In this document: piece by piece, positions 33,901 to 44,653 of the stretch
Position numbering within the stretch: the stretch's first letter is position 1
How the letters are laid out: each line of letters opens with the position of its first letter
From: Nageia nagi
Taxonomy: Eukaryota; Pinophyta
Reading direction: 5' to 3'
Length of the DNA: 64,000 nt
Assembly (NCBI GenBank): GCA_050084985.1
Contig: JBITNC010000001.1
Coordinates: 212,412,001 to 212,476,000 of the forward strand
Translations under genes and position numbers: made by a program
Notes under the pieces: generated by a model
Told to the model about the DNA's origin: nothing
Databases searched by the model: none
Seen by the model: only the letters and a program-made list of their open reading frames with translations

Positions 33901-36298
33901 CTAGGTTGAGCAAACATATTTTTCCATAGATCTACTCTCCTCAAATATATAGTAGGGGGTTAGGTCCTCAACCTCTGATTAAAGTACATATTTCTTGTAT
34001 TGCTAAGAATTAATCAGGAGTAGGGGCTCCTTACCCCTGAACCTGATGGCTCTTCAAGGAATCAAATAATGATGGGTGAATAATGGAAGTAAAGATTGCA
34101 TCTATTGCTAGTGCTTGTACATTAGATTCTCTCATACTATATTTACATGTTATGATAAAGGGTGGGCCATTGCTACTTTTTGCTTCCTCATGATGCATAG
34201 ATAGAAGCATCAATTCTTGATTCCCCTCTTGTTACTCAATTTGGGCCATTAGTATTGATCTAGGTTGGCAAATTGAATCATTGATTCCTCTAAATAATGA
34301 TGAATAGGGAATAGTAATAGTAGGGGGTTCAATTTGATGCAGGAGGGCACTACATCTTTAGATGGAACTAGAGGAGCTAGAACCTACACTAGAAATAATA
34401 ATAATAGTAGGGAGGTTCCTAGCACTTTTATTATCTATCAACCCATTCATTAGATATTAGTCATAAAGATAGCCCTAGGAGTAGACCAATACTGGGCTAC
34501 TTCTATCTATTTAGTCATAGAAGGGAATGGCTCCCATAATAATTATACTTTCAAGGATGATCATTACACTACTACTCATGCGACTCCATCCAAGGGAAGT
34601 AACACTTTCCTATGAATGGATTATCTATTATAAACATTGAATGGGGATAGATTTCACCCACCTCTATCTCTAATAATACTAATAGCTTGACTATCCAACC
34701 CTCTTTCTCCAATTGGCTACCCCCGTTTTCAATATTCATTTCTTCAAGGGTTCAAGTGGAGGGAAGCTAGATAGTGGGCAATCTAGACTTACTACCATTA
34801 GTTGACTAAGTGACTAGGATTAGATCATCAAATAAAAGGGGATACTCAACCTAGATTAATAAGGGGAATCAGATAAAGGGGAGTACATGCCCAATTCCTA
34901 TTATATCTGAATCAAAGCATGATACAAAGTGGAGAGCTAGTATCTTGGATTAAGAGCTTTAAGTGAGATCTAATATTAGAAAGTAAGAATTAGATATTAC
35001 TAGGAATGAAGAGGGATTCTATCATTTAATATATAGAATGAGGTATTAGTCCAAGAGCTCTATACTCATCACTTATGAATGAAGGAAGGGGATCACCCAC
35101 TATATCATTATTGATAAATCAAAAGGAGGAGGAGAGTTGGCTATTTCTCATTAGGAGATGTAGTCAAGGATTCATTAGTGGGAGGGGAGAGTTAATAAAA
35201 CAATAGACTCCCTACCATTAAAGGGGAGTCAAAATGTTAAACAATGAGTCTACAATAGTATTACATCCATAGTTAAAGTTATACTATCACTACTATTTTC
35301 TTGTACCCTTACTCTCAAGTACTTATTATCAAGGGGAATAGAAGCAAAAGAGTTGAGTGGTTATATCATCATAATAATTAGTTATTGATTGCTAACTCTA
35401 TTGAAATATACATTATAATACTTGAAGATCCTACTTCCCCTATGAAATAAAAAGAGAGGGGGATCACCCACTATATCAAGGGCCACTCTTAGTAGAAAAG
35501 AAATGCTTAGATCTTCATAGTTTACTATTCTATTGAAGGGGAATAGTAGAAAAAACTTGTAAGCATCATAATCACCTACCTACTATTTCTTATTAACCCA
35601 CTCTATCTATTATAGGCCTACCTACCCATATAAGAAGGGAACTCAAGAGATCCTCCCTAATCTTAAGAATATAGGTAGATTTTACTATCACTGTAAGGGT
35701 CAATGTACCACTTCTTAGATTGCTAAAGCAAACCATCCTCCATCCAATATTATAACTACCCAAGGATATTTATCAAAGGAAATAGGTCAAAAGATTTTAT
35801 AACTTAGACAAATTATCAAATAGGGGAGAGCTCCATTTAAATAATACCTATAATAGTTAGTGAGTGATAAGGGACCCATTCTATCCAATACAAGTAAATA
35901 GGAGGGGGAAAGAAAGGCATCCACTATTACTCATAAAGCACCCCTCTATCAATCACCCTCATTAAAATAGTTGAGAGGGGAATTACATATTATTAGGAAT
36001 TGAGAAATTGATTACGATGGTTATCCATGTAGAACATGGATAACCTTTATTTGCTTGGTATTCCCCCCAACTATTACAAAGCATCATTTTAAGGTTTAAG
36101 TGTTGGATGGGTCTATCAGGTGGAATGCCTACACATTTTGAATAGATCAAATGGTACTTTGATGTGACTAAACTGATCAAATTATACACCATTGAATGGC
36201 ATATGATCAATCATATGAGGGGAGCAACTAATAGCTAATCTTAATCATACATGTCCTACCCTCATTGTTTATATGATTTTTATCTTAATGGGGCAACA
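30971..36298. other. AT-rich background between E2 and E3, no gene
   Basis: CpG-poor sequence dense in short words such as AATAGTAGGGG, CCCCTTATTA and CTATTAATAG on both strands. Open frames here are at most about 80 codons without domains. No tRNA or rRNA signature found. Continuous in texture with 22062-22602 on the other side of E2. Confidence 0.6.
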
Positions 36299-37074
36299 TG
36301 TTATCACATAAAATTTATTTATGAATTTAAATAAATACATTTGCTTGCATAAATACACACCTAGAATATTTAATTTAATGATATCAATATTTATCTTGAA
36401 TATAATCATAATAATAATAACTTGAATATCATTATGTATTATGGACTAACCTTATTTATGTAGGTACATGTTGACCTAAGGAGTAGGTCATATTATTATC
36501 TATATAAATAGGGATCTAATAGTAAGTCCACATCAAGGAGATACATGATCCCATATCTAGTCTTAGTGGTGGCAATCCTTTAGGTGTCTTTTGATACTGC
36601 CATTCAAAGTTATGGTTTTTGTACTTGCTTATGTGAGCTATTTTAACATTGATGATTTATCTAGATATCATATCATTAATTGAAATATCTATACGCAGAT
36701 TATTGACTTGATTTAAAAGTAAAGAGCACTCTAATGAAGGTCATCAATGCTTCTTATTCATGCTAAATATGCTATCAATTCTCCTCCTATACAACACATA
36801 GATCACTCATGATCCTCTTTTTGGTTGCATTTTAGGTTTTAGCTTTTGGAGCAAGACTTATTTGTCATACATATCATCATTATTTGATGTTAGGTACACT
36901 TCATAAGGTAAGTATATAAATTATAGTTCTTGCTTAGTATTGTTATCCTCATTATAAGTGGTTATCTTCTTCACCTATTATCTATATGGTCTAAATTGCT
37001 ATCTATAGCTCAAAATAGGAATTTTAGGTTTTGTAATTATTTATTTATTTTCATGCTCAAAATATTTGTAAACA
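36299..37074 (+). repeat. E3 left (5') LTR
   Basis: 776 bp, TG...CA, with a TATA box TATATAAATA at 36501-36510. It is much shorter than the other LTRs here and lacks the shared U3 module. Confidence 0.9.
36501..36510 (+). promoter_or_regulatory. TATA box of E3 5' LTR
   Basis: TATATAAATA about 200 bases into the LTR. The copy in the right LTR is at 43275-43284 and is unchanged despite the divergence around it. Confidence 0.6.
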
Positions 37075-37076
37075 TT

Positions 37077-37097
37077 TGGTGAACCTGATGTAAACTC
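37077..37097 (+). other. E3 primer-binding site
   Basis: TGGTGAACCTGATGTAAACT starts two bases after the LTR end. It differs from the PBS of E1 and E2, so the primer tRNA is probably different. Not assigned. Confidence 0.55.
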
Positions 37098-37112
37098 TTA
37101 ACTTTTGAAAAT

Positions 37113-38990
37113 ATGAACAATTCAATAGATCTTTTATCATTAAATCAATCAAAGATTCAACCAATTAAAAGAAAAATAAAATCATGGAAAAGTATAACAT
37201 CAATAAGAAAAAGTGCTAGGTTAAATAAAGATAGTGTCCTTTAACCAATTTTCTTGATGATGAATCTTATCATGGAGATTCTAAATACAATGATAACCCT
37301 AGTAAAATAAGCATAAATATAATAGATGATGAATCTTATCATGAGAACTCAAAATATAATGAGAGCTTTGAAGAAGAAATAATCCAACCTTTTGAGAATG
37401 AATGTTAATTAACCCTTTATCGATCTAAAAAATCTAATGATATAAAACTAATTGAAGATAAATTAAGGGTAGTATAAGAATTATTAGAGTTTCTTAGGGT
37501 AATCTACAAATTTACTAAAGATCTTACCATACCTCATTCATTTCATATTATCTATGAATTTTTGACCAAAATTAATTCTAGGTCACCTTCTAGGATACTA
37601 TTGGCTAAGCCTCCCCTCTTATCATTCACCTTAACAAGTTAGAATAGGACCATACATGGTCTAAATCTTATAAAAATGGACCACCCATGTTGTTCACATT
37701 AACAAGTCAGAAAATGACCATCTATGGTCTAAATCTTATCAAAATGGATCACTTGTGGCCCATTTTTCCTATAGAAATACATGTTAATTTTTGTATGCTT
37801 TGTCCTTCCATCTCTAAGTCAAACTTTCATCAATCTACATCATATTTAACACTTGTAAAATTTTTTGAATTACTAACATTAGAAAAAGCTAATTGTGAGC
37901 ATTTAGATGATGTGATGGTTGAATTTGATGATGAGTTAGATAATGAATTAGAAATAAAATTTGAAATTGATCCTATAGTCCAAGGACTTATCAATGCTTA
38001 CCCTTACTAGTTAGATAGAGAAAAAAAAAATTAAAGAGATAGAAGTAAGGAAAATAATAGGCACATAATCTTATTGAAAAGCTCAAATAAGTGTAAGATA
38101 CGTAATCATAAGAGAATTGAATAATCATCTAATTCAAGAATAGAGAGATCAAAATGGGAGATTTACTCTTAATACACATGAATATGAGAATGAGAAAGAA
38201 GTTGAAAAACTTGATCTCTTGGAGAAAAATAATAACAATGAAATTATGTGAAATGAAAAATTGGAGAAAAGGATGGCACAATTAAAAGAAATGGCTGAAT
38301 AAATAAAGAGGTTAATGCTATTAATTAAAGAAAAAGAAGGTGAACAATTAAATGAAAGGAACCTCTTTTGTGCAAAAATAAAAGGAAAAACATGGAAAGG
38401 GAAAGACATATATTTTTGCAAATATGATGGCATTAGTGATCCAAGGATACATATCACAATTTTTGAAGAAGCAACTTGATGTTATCAACATGATGAAGAT
38501 ATGTTAGCAAGATTATTTCAACTCAATTTAGGGAAAGAATCTTCTAAATGGTCCTACAATCTAAAAACTCAAAGCATCACTAACTATGAGTAATTAAAAT
38601 GAGAATTCATAAATCAATATCAACATAATATAAAAAGAAAACCAACCCTTATCGATTTAGTAAGATTGAGACAAGGTGAGAACAAGTCATTTGAGGGATT
38701 TATAAAAACATAGAAGAAAATAGCCACATTCATAAATTTAAATGAAAAATAACTAAAACATATGTTAATCAAATCTCTTAGAGATGATATGACATTAGAA
38801 TTCTTCAACTATCTAGAACAACCCCCTTTTTGAGATGATTATGTCCATGATTCGAAAAGAGAAGCACCTAGTAAAAATTGATTATTGGAAACTTAAAAGA
38901 GAAGAAAAGAAACTATCAACTATTAAAATAATAGAAATAGTTGCAATAGAAAAAGAAACATCTTATCTATATAAGAATAAAACCCCTAGA
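37113..38990 (+). pseudogene. gag: E3 gag remnant
   Basis: A Tat-like Gag broken into short pieces. A possible start at 37113 (MNNSIDLLSL) soon meets stops. An acidic segment follows (ORF 37687-38010). The best-preserved part, about 38400-38830, reads as the capsid domain: KYDGISDPRIHI, then WSYNLKTQSITNYE, EFINQYQHNIKRKPTLIDL and VRLRQGENKSFEGFIK. This matches the usual order of plant Ty3 Gag (a YDG-DP start, a W-F stretch, F--QF, L-RQ--NESF--F). Several in-frame stops and frame changes are present. After it (38835-39032) comes a Lys/Glu-rich open piece. No zinc knuckle recognised. Confidence 0.75.
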
Positions 38991-39363
38991 GTATACACTA
39001 AAATTATAAAAGATCATGATGAGCTGTTATAATCATTGCTTCAAAGGGGTTTGATCCAATTACCCCCACACCTTACCTTGTATTTTTAAGCCCTCACCTT
39101 TTCTTCCCCTACTTGTATCTCAAACTTACATAGCTACTTATAAAGGTCCTAGATCTATGTGTTGGCTTTTTGTAGATCCTACTATAGGGTGGTATAGTCT
39201 CCTCCTTTGCATCATAGCTATCCTTATAGATCTCTAATTTTGACATCCTTTTTCTCTATGAGCTTATGTAGCTAGGCTATGTTTGGTTCAATATCCTCAT
39301 CATATGCATATAAATCATATATTGGTATTGCATGAATTTTATATTAAAAGTAAAAATATATAT

Positions 39364-41290
39364 AAGATAAAAAAAGAATAGATACCATCATCATCCTCCT
39401 CATCTTCAGACATATCTGTGTCTCTCTCTATGTTGGGCTCATACTCATCCTAATATGGATTAGTCTCCTCATTATCATAATGAAAAACATCTAAAATCTT
39501 ATCAAATGTGTAATTTATGTCATGTGAGCCCCATCTTGATAGTGTGTATCCTATGTCCAATCCTATTGATGCCTCTTTTATGTTGTATGCATCTCCCTCA
39601 TCCTTGGGTTGGTCTACCTCATGTATGCCTAGGTGGTGAGGGGCATGTCCTTGCCACTAATCCATGTAGTCTTTAGTATTCTTAGGACCATGTATTTCTA
39701 TGTCATATTCAAATTTTGAGTCCTCATTAGGGGATGTCCACTTAAAATCTCAATCTAGCATTGGCTCATAGTCCTCTGGTAGATCCTTACTACAATAGTA
39801 GCATACTATTATCCAGTAGTCATCTGGTATCCCCTATTATATTTTGAACTATTAAAGTACCCTCTTTGGTTTGTATAACTCAACTAACACCCTATGTACT
39901 TGGATGGATGTCAAGTGTCTCACCTAGGCTAGCTCATACATGTTCTTAATCCACTTTGGGGCATATTTATATGGATGCTAATTCATTTATGACTCCTTGA
40001 GTTTATCAAATTGTACCCTCCATCCCTCTAAGTTAACATCAAAAAAGTTAGGGGCATGTGTAATGACCCACTACTAACATCAGGGCATGTTATCTGGTAA
40101 ATCCTATGGTAGAGAGGATAATCTAGAGATGCTTATATGATCATAGGCCCATACCTATAGTATCATGGAATGAGCCTCCTATCTCTCCCTCTTGCCACCT
40201 TAACAAATGCATGCAAATCATAGTATAGCTATGCCAAAATAGCTAGGTACCATGCATATCACTACTCATGTTAAACCATGTCCATGATGATAGGCACCAT
40301 GCCCATGGGGAATATCTCACTACTTTTGTTTGGGTAGATAATAGCATCTAGTAGGTAAGCAATAAGGAGCCTCAATCATAGGTCAGCTCATGCTAAAAGA
40401 TCCTTTTGTACATATCTTATCCTCTTCCTTTAGTTCACCTTATTTGAGCTCATGAGCCACATAACATACTCCTCTACTCATTCCATGCTAGGAATGGGGA
40501 CCATGTTCACTAGTTTACCTCTAATAGGTAGCCTAGTGATCTTATAGATATCCTCAAGAGTCACTATAATATCCCTTATAGGTAAGTGAAAGGTGTTGGA
40601 ATTTGGATCCCACCTTTTCATCAAAGCTATCAACATATATGATCATAGGCCCATACCTATAGTATCATGGAATGAGCCACTTGTCTCCCCCCTCTTGCCA
40701 CCTTAACAAATGCATGCAAATCATGGTATAGCTATGCCAAAATAGCTGGGTACCATGCATATTGCTACTCATGTCAAACCATGTCCATGATGATAGGTAC
40801 CATCTCCATGGGGAATGTCTCACTACTTTTATTTGGGTAAATAATAGCATCTAATATGCAACCAATAAGGAGCCTCAATCATAGGTTATATCATGCTAAA
40901 GGATCCTTTGGTACATGTTTTATCCTCTTCATTTGGTTCACATTATTTGAGCTCATGAGCCACATAACCTACTTCTCTACTCATTCCATGCTAAGAATGG
41001 GGACCATGTTCACTAGCTTACCTCTAATAGGTAGCCTAGTGATCCTATAGATATCCTCAAGAGTCACTGTAATCTCCCTTGTAGGTAAGTGAAAGATGTT
41101 GGAATTTGGATCCCACCTTTACATCAAAGCTATCAACATATCCTAATCATGATACATGTAATCGACAAAGGCCATATAGCTTAAGGAAATAGCCTTAAGT
41201 GTGCTCTATCTCTCATATAATTAGAGCCATTATTGTGCAATCATAAATGTAGTACTCTTTCTAGAAGCTTGCATATAATAACTATAATCT
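39364..41290 (-). pseudogene. Antisense plant mobile domain (PMD) gene remnant in E3
   Basis: Read on the minus strand, the region from about 41290 downwards gives a decayed protein. It contains DMLIALM, a stop, RWDPNSNIFHLPTREITV, then TLEDIYRITRLPIRGKLV. This is the signature start of the PMD (aminotransferase-like plant mobile domain, PF10536): a WRP/WDP segment, FHLP, then TLEDV with LGLP. The C-terminal end (about 39480-39370) is acidic (SEDEEDDD). PMD genes are known both as host genes (MAIL1 family) and inside plant transposons. It lies antisense to gag between gag and the 3' LTR. Many stops, plus an internal tandem duplication of the N-terminal part (40136-41140), make it non-functional. 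Confidence 0.7.
40136..41140 (-). repeat. Two tandem copies of a 502-bp segment of the PMD remnant
   Basis: Copy at 40136-40637 and copy at 40638-41140; both start TATGATCATAGGCCCATACC and end CAAAGCTATCAACATA. They differ by scattered transitions. The unit covers the FHLP-TLED start of the PMD and the following 130 residues or so. Confidence 0.93.
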
Positions 41291-42180
41291 TGGTACAAAA
41301 CATAACAATTAATATTAATTTTTATTATTAATGCATTTTTGAGTTTTGAAAAATAGTCAAAGAGGATCACCCATGATCTAAACTAGCATAAAAAATGATC
41401 ACCCATAGTCTGAACTAGGGTAGAAGGGACCACCAGCAACCCTCTTCCTATATAGAAAATTGAAAAAAATTTATGAGCAAGGTTATATGGAAAATAATAA
41501 CCTAATTACAAAGGTAGAAATATGAAAAATAATGCTAAAAGATAAAAATGAAAGCCACTATATTCTAATGGGTAAAACCCTAGGAATAGGATATCAAAAT
41601 TATAGAAAACTATATAAAAAGAAAACATATAGAAAAAATAAAGAATGCATCAAAGAAAGATAGATAAAGATGATTTACTTGATGACTAGTAGGAGAGTTT
41701 ATCACTAGAGAAACTTTGTGTCCCTCTCAATGTGTAATCAGTAAAGCCATGATAGGAAGATGTGAAAAAGAAGCAAAGGTAAATCATAGGTTAATAGCAG
41801 TAGAATCAAGAACAAGCACTTGCCTTACAAGTTAGCAAAAACTCCTAAGCACTCTCCACTTTAAAAATATAAGTAAGTGATAATAAAAGGGGGGTCAACC
41901 ATTTTTATAAGATTTCAAGGGCACATATCCCTAAATAGTCATAATTTGCATGCTTATGAGTTACAAATAGGTAAATAAAACAATTAGTTAAAATTAGTAA
42001 GAAATATGCCATTATTTAGGTTTTTCAATTTTCAAAAATTCCTTAAGAAAAGGATCGCCCATGATCTTTTTTTATCATGATTTAAGGATCGTCAATGGTG
42101 TTCTTATGTCAAAATAGATTGCCTCTTGTTATATTGAACATCTTGATTTGTTGGACATGATAGAGGATTATCTATATGGC
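41291..42180 (+). other. E3 3' non-coding part
   Basis: AT-rich, no gene. GATCACCCATGATCTAAA-like words at about 41360-41430 and 42050-42110 echo similar words near 37640-37765 in the leader/gag side. Confidence 0.55.
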
Positions 42181-42600
42181 TATATCTTCGATCATATTTT
42201 GTTATATGCCTCTTAGCATAGAGTTTTAGCTCTCATCATCATATTATGCCTCTTAATGCAAAGTTTTAACTCTTATCATCATATTATTCCTCTTAGCATA
42301 GAGTTTTAGCTCTCATCATCATATTATGCCTCTTGGCATAGAGTTTTAGCTCTTATCATTATATTATGCCTCTTGGCATAGATATTTAGCTCTCATCATC
42401 ATATTATACCTCTTGACATAGAGTTTCAGCTCTCATCATCATATTATATACCCCTTAGTGTAGAGTTTTAGCTCTCATCATCATATCATGCTGCTTGGCA
42501 TAGAGTTTTAACTCTCATCATCATATCATGCCTCTTGGCATAGAGTTTTAGCTCTTATCATCATATCATGCCTCTTGACATAGAGTTGAGCTCACATTCT
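42181..42600 (+). repeat. 40-bp tandem array in E3
   Basis: GAGTTTTAGCTCTCATCATC plus ATATTATGCCTCTTGGCATA. The first phrase starts at 42221, 42261, 42301, 42341, 42381, 42421, 42463, 42503, 42543 and 42583: ten copies at a 40-bp period, one 42-bp step. Confidence 0.95.
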
Positions 42601-42614
42601 ACTATAGTATGCTA

Positions 42615-42835
42615 TTTTATTATGTTGTCATGTGTGGTTATATGTGGTCATGTGTTGTAATGTGTGGTCATATGTTATCATGTGTGGTCATGTGTTGTCA
42701 TGTGTGGTCATGTGTTATCATGTGTGATCATGTGTGGTTATGTGTGGTCATGTGTGGTTATGTGTTATCATGTGTGGTCATGTGTGGTTATGTGTGATCA
42801 TGTATTGTTATGTGTGGTCATGTGTTGTTAGTATC
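42615..42835 (+). repeat. 10-bp tandem array in E3
   Basis: About 21 imperfect copies of TGTGGTCATG, with variants TGTGGTTATG, TGTTGTCATG and TGTTATCATG. It directly follows the 40-bp array. The 62-codon Cys/Val/Met-rich frame here is a by-product. Confidence 0.92.
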
Positions 42836-43054
42836 ATGATAAGGGGCATATTGAAAAACATCATTACAAGGAGTTTTCTCAACCCAAATTAAGCTTTTAC
42901 AGGTTTTGCTATATTACAATCTTTCTTAGAATTTAGATTGATTAGTGTTGGTATTATTCTTATCAATGCTCATTAATACTTCATTGCTATGAGACATTAA
43001 TTGATACTTTGAATGAAAAATCTCAATGCACCTAGTGATATCAATTTCTCATCC

Positions 43055-43068
43055 AAAGTGGGGGCATT
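43055..43068 (+). other. E3 polypurine tract
   Basis: AAAGTGGGGGCATT directly before the right LTR; plus-strand primer. Confidence 0.65.
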
Positions 43069-43841
43069 TGTTATCACATAAAATTTATTTATTTATTTAA
43101 ATAAATACATTTGCTTGCACTAATACACATCTAGAATATTTAATTCAATTATATCAATGTTTATCTTGAATATAATCATAATATCAATAATTATCTTGAA
43201 TATCATTATATTTTATGGACTAACACTATTTATGTAGGTACATGTCGACCTAAGAAGTAGGTCATATTATTATCTATATAAATAGGGATCTAATAGTAAG
43301 TCTACATCAAGGAGATATATGATCCTATATTTGGTCTTTGTGGTGGCAATATTTTAGGTGTCTTTTGACACTACTATTCAAGGATGTGGTTTGTGTACTT
43401 CCTTATATTCTAACATTGATGATTTATCTAGATATCATATCACTAATCAAAACATCTATATGCAAATTATTGACTTGATTTGAAAGTAAAGAGCACTCTA
43501 ATGAAATCCATTGGTGCTCCTTATTCATGCTAAATACACCATCAATGCTCCTCCTATACAACATATAGACCACTTGCAAACCCCTTTTTGGTTGCATTTT
43601 AGGTTATAGATTTTGGAGCAAGATTTCTCTATCATCCATATCATCATTCTTCAGTGTTAGGTACAATTCATAAAGTAAGTATATAAATTATAGTTCTTGT
43701 TTGGTATTGCTATCCTCTTTCTAAGTGGTTATCTTCTTCACCTATTATCTATATGGTCTAACTTGCTATCCATTGCTTGAAATAGGTGTTTTGGATTTTG
43801 TAATTATTTATTTGTTTACATGCTCAAAATATTTATAAACA
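43069..43841 (+). repeat. E3 right (3') LTR
   Basis: 773 bp, collinear with 36299-37074 with many substitutions and a few small indels. TATA box at 43275-43284. Confidence 0.9.
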
Positions 43842-44578
43842 CATGTGGCAACTGTGGTTCATGCCAATTCATGATGTTATATATTCAACATACTAATGGT
43901 ATCCCTATCATGAATAAGTGTTATAAATAGTGCCTCATGCATAAAAGAAATTGAATGACTCATCCATAAATGATGGATTGAGATTGAATAAATAAGAATC
44001 AATGAATCTAGGAATTGATAGATACTGATAGATGGAGAATCAAGGAATAAGAGATTCATATTGAATAAACTATCAAATAGATGAATAATGAAGATAAATC
44101 AAGGTTGGTATTGAATATACTATCAAGCACTTGAATCAACCATCTCTAGAATGGGGTTTCCTTAAGGATTAATGCTAGGTTAAGTAGTATTAGGAAGAAT
44201 ATTATTTAGTTTAGATTATTATTCCCCTCATAGTAAGGGTTATGATTTAGAGTGTGTGATTACTATCTGATAATAGTATTATAAGATTCTAATTACTTAA
44301 ATCATTTCACTTAAGCCTCCTTGATTCATATATGTCCAAATTTCCTAGTGGCTTTAGTGTTAGTGCACCCCCCTTCCCAACTAAAGGGTGTCTATAGCTA
44401 GTCCTAGAGAGAGGGGTAGATTGAGAGAAACATTTTCCTACTTACCCACCCTAACTATAGATCACTTTGATTTTGGGTTCAATATAACCAAATTACTCTT
44501 AGTGAAAAATCATAGCCTCTAAGAGAGATAGCATGGTCCTATCCCCTTTCCATATGGATTCAATTTTAGCCTATGCCT

Positions 44579-44653
44579 AGGATCATTGGGGAATTGAACC
44601 CCAAACCCACCTCCAATAGAGAGGATAAGTACTCCAACTAATCTTCAATTTCC
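44579..44653 (-). pseudogene. tRNA-like remnant, identity unclear
   Basis: On the minus strand the segment has a perfect T-arm (TGGGG, loop TTCAATT, CCCCA). It also has an anticodon-arm-like hairpin (TCCTC, loop TCTATTG, GAGGT) and a D-arm-like ATTAGTTGGAGTACTTA. The acceptor ends (GGAAATT and ATGATCC) pair poorly and base 33 is not T. Likely a decayed tRNA gene; I cannot assign the amino acid. Confidence 0.35.

Larger units (their letters stand above)
36299..43841 (+). mobile_element. E3: old non-autonomous LTR retrotransposon with antisense PMD remnant
   Basis: Two LTRs (36299-37074 and 43069-43841) start TGTTATCACAT and end AAACA, with a PBS after the left and a purine tract (GTGGGGGC) before the right. 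They differ by roughly one base in twelve in the first 250 bases, so this is old. Contents: decayed gag on the plus strand, a decayed PMD-type gene on the minus strand, then two tandem arrays. I see no RT or integrase. A target duplication is not convincing (CAACA on the left, CATGT on the right), which may reflect decay or recombination. Confidence 0.85.

Noticed and set aside
36294-36298. CAACA as target duplication of E3
   Set aside because: The base pairs after the right LTR read CATGT; other alignments (GCAAC or ACATG) require non-TG/CA ends, so I do not claim one.
42181-42600. Possible CRISPR array (regular 40-bp repeats)
   Set aside because: There are no unique spacers; the whole unit repeats, and it lies inside a plant retrotransposon.
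42609-42797. 62-codon frame rich in Cys, Val, Met and Trp
   Set aside because: Created by the 10-bp TGTGGTCATG array.
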